NCBI GenBank assembly: GCA_964565895.1
Contig: CAZMGT010000001.1
Coordinates: 210,623 to 274,622, forward strand
Length of the DNA stretch: 64,000 nt
Source: CAZMGT01 sp964565895
GTDB taxonomy: Bacteria; Armatimonadota; Zipacnadia; UBA1398; CAZMGT01
Reading direction: 5' to 3'
The position numbers were made by a program, and so were the translations under genes. The notes beneath the pieces were generated by a model. It had not been told where the DNA came from. It did not search any database and saw nothing but the letters and a program-made list of their open reading frames with translations. Shown piece by piece: positions 63,401 to 64,000 of the stretch (positions are counted from its first letter, which is position 1; every line of letters starts with the position of its first letter).

Positions 63401-63824
63401 CCTGCGCAATGCCCGAGTTGCACTTGTGGTTAACGGGGAGACCCAGTTGCCCGCGCTTGCGCTTGAGGACGATTAGCCGGTCGAAGTCCAGCAGCGGGTT
63501 GGCGAGCAGGGCCTCTCGCTGCAGCGCGCGAAATCGGCGCACGGCCCCCGCGCTGCTCGCTCCGGCCTGCTCGAGCGCGGCGAGCTCGTTAAGGTAGCGC
63601 TGCGCGTTGGGATAGCGGTCGCCGAACGTGTCCCTCAGGTCGACGATCGCCAGGCGCAGGGCCTCAAGGTCCACCTCCCGCGCCTGTGCCTCGGCCTGTT
63701 GCGCTGCCAATCCGCAGCTAAGCGCCAACAAAAGCGCGGCGAAAGCGACATACCACCCGCGCGCTCCGCTCAGAGCGTTCGGCTTTGCCCTTTGCCCGCG
63801 CCGCCGCGCGGGGGTGGTTAACAT
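60417..63824 (-). CDS. Exported HzsA-like di-haem protein fused to a sulfatase-modifying-factor-type domain
   Basis: 1135 residues from an ATG with GGAGGGG upstream and a signal peptide (GWYVAFAALLLALSCGLAAQQAEA). It has a TolB/WD40-like propeller (about 130-470), a middle region of hydrazine-synthase-alpha type with haem motifs CVGCH near 573 and CAACH near 625, and a C-terminal SUMF1/FGE-like fold (about 826-1125, VRLKLVRIPPGEFVMGD, WLEAMAFCRWLS, WEYACRAG, HGNAAEW). Formylglycine-generating enzymes need two catalytic Cys within GGS-x-x-C-x4-C; here the segment reads GGSFRDRPKRC, so the first Cys is Asp. The domain is therefore unlikely to make formylglycine and may be a binding fold. It heads the two-gene operon with the CCP-like gene. 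Confidence 0.82.
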   Translation of the reverse strand: MLTTPARRRGQRAKPNALSGARGWYVAFAALLLALSCGLAAQQAEAQAREVDLEALRLAIVDLRDTFGDRYPNAQRYLNELAALEQAGASSAGAVRRFRALQREALLANPLLDFDRLIVLKRKRGQLGLPVNHKCNSGIAQAGYDNEIAILSPVRPEGKLTTLFRPPNGEYVGELDLNFDGERLLFTMPHGGTWQIFEIRVDGTGLRQVSRGDQPDVDNFDACYLPSGQIVFASTASFHAVPCWHGVERACSIFRMDPDGSNVRQLTFDQDLDLHPTVLPNGQVMFSRWDYTGTMHIYLRPLMVMNPDGTNQRAVYGSNSYWPNALYFARAVPGAPGKIVAIVAGYHGVPRMGMLALLDLNRGWFEADGVVQLIPGRGKRVVPVIRDKLVDKCWPKFLHPYPLSEKYFLVAAQLAPRAPWGIYLVDVFDNIVPVCVLEKYDLFEPIPLRKTPRPPVIPDRVNVARDDAVVYLHDIYAGPGLAGVPRGTIKRLRLAAYHYGYPGLAGPDKIALGGPWEVMRILGTVPVNDDGSACFRVPANTPITVQALDGEGKAVQLMRSWFTAMPGEFLSCVGCHERVADLPSAALAKAMRTGPVEITPWYGPPRGFDFEREVQPVLTKYCAACHNAKTESARVPDLRPEREVSGYRGRRLTELAAKRLHPEVRRALGGERVRYTPAYEALVPFVRRVGIEDDVHMLVPGEYHADTSELVQMLQKGHFGVRLDDEAWDRLITWIDLNAPCHGTWHEVAPIPEGADRRRRELAQLYHGARADPEEIPPSARPEVRPVKPPPVRRRVSQVSAAGWPFGAEEARRRQLALGQWEMSVELGHGVRLKLVRIPPGEFVMGDADGEADELPLSRVTIAKPFWIGAYEVTNEQFRLFDPSHRSGYFMKRYPGPDGPGLSLDGPRQPAVRVSWLEAMAFCRWLSRKTGLRFTLPTEAQWEYACRAGSAGPFSFGGEDEDFSPYANMADRALSVPPVKTGGLGTSLTEQQGEGVFLSALRGGDIVCDARWDDGAVATCDVGSYAPNAWGLYDMHGNAAEWTRTTYRPYPYRENDGRNAERAEGEKVVRGGSFRDRPKRCRAAFRLSYPPWQPVHNVGFRVVCEGELRGAAAPLSRALAWGAGSWPPRLLWPVR

Positions 63825-64000
63825 TTTCCCCTCCGCCGTCTAAGAGTCGGTCAATCCGCTGCGGCGCTGTTTCGCCATGCCCTGCGCTTGTTTGGCCAGG
63901 GCAGCGCCCGAAAAATTGCTTCTGCCGCGCCCGGCGCGGACCTTCTCCCAGCGCGCGCGGCTTCTTCCCACGCGTGTGTGAAGGACGGCCGCCCATGGCG
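63825..64000. other. Window end, no supported gene
   Basis: 176 bases upstream of the HzsA-like gene. The region includes its ribosome-binding site. No complete feature was identified before the window ends. Confidence 0.4.

Overview
This looks like the chromosome of an anaerobic or microaerophilic, polysaccharide-degrading bacterium, GC-rich (about 60% by eye). Dense families of Tat-exported sulfatases, GH2/GH29/clan-A glycosidases, sialidases and giant c-type cytochromes with a hydrazine-synthase-alpha-like architecture are typical of the Planctomycetota/PVC side of the tree and of neighbouring candidate lineages (Sumerlaeota, Hydrogenedentota, Lentisphaerae-like). Desulfoferrodoxin, rubrerythrin and an Hdr-Mvh hydrogenase complex point to strict anaerobic metabolism. 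Phylum placement is inference. No rRNA, tRNA, CRISPR array, transposase or phage gene was seen.

Layout. (1) 1-8840: the 3' end of a DUF3604/PHP-like gene, a giant GH2-like exported glycosidase on the minus strand, a cytoplasmic sulfatase and a DegT-family aminotransferase. (2) 8956-28333, minus strand: a sulfated-glycan utilisation region with an orphan secretion-type ATPase, an unknown protein of 454 residues, five Tat-signal sulfatases, a tandem sialidase-fold protein, a PhoD-like phosphodiesterase, a CBM-bearing clan-A glycosidase and an esterase. (3) 28478-35673, minus strand: a GDP-mannose/mannosyl-transfer operon (manA, GT4, phosphomannomutase, manC, GT4 with a helical C-terminal domain). 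(4) 35780-46270: an XRE-cupin regulator with a near-consensus promoter, a GH29 fucosidase, a cytoplasmic sulfatase plus GH2 enzyme pair, a second esterase and a DUF885 metallohydrolase. (5) 46625-47613: rubrerythrin and superoxide reductase. (6) 48375-57125: hdrCBA-mvhDGA followed by a hydrogenase maturation protease and hypA, then a two-domain RidA/chorismatase-like gene. (7) 58477-63824, minus strand: two exported di-haem proteins, one a cytochrome-c-peroxidase-like propeller protein and one an HzsA-like protein fused to a sulfatase-modifying-factor fold.

How it may work together. Exported sulfatases, sialidase-fold protein, glycosidases and esterases would strip and depolymerise a complex sulfated, fucosylated, acylated glycan outside the cytoplasm. 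Cytoplasmic fucosidase and two signal-less sulfatases would finish small oligomers. Fermentation electrons could be balanced by the Hdr-Mvh complex. Its HdrA carries an inserted glutamate-synthase-small-subunit-like FAD/NAD(P) module, so H2, ferredoxin, an HdrBC acceptor and NAD(P)(H) may all meet in one electron-bifurcating enzyme. This HdrA is the most interesting object in the window. A second notable feature is the stop-codon usage: 22 of the 39 confidently delimited genes end in TAG.
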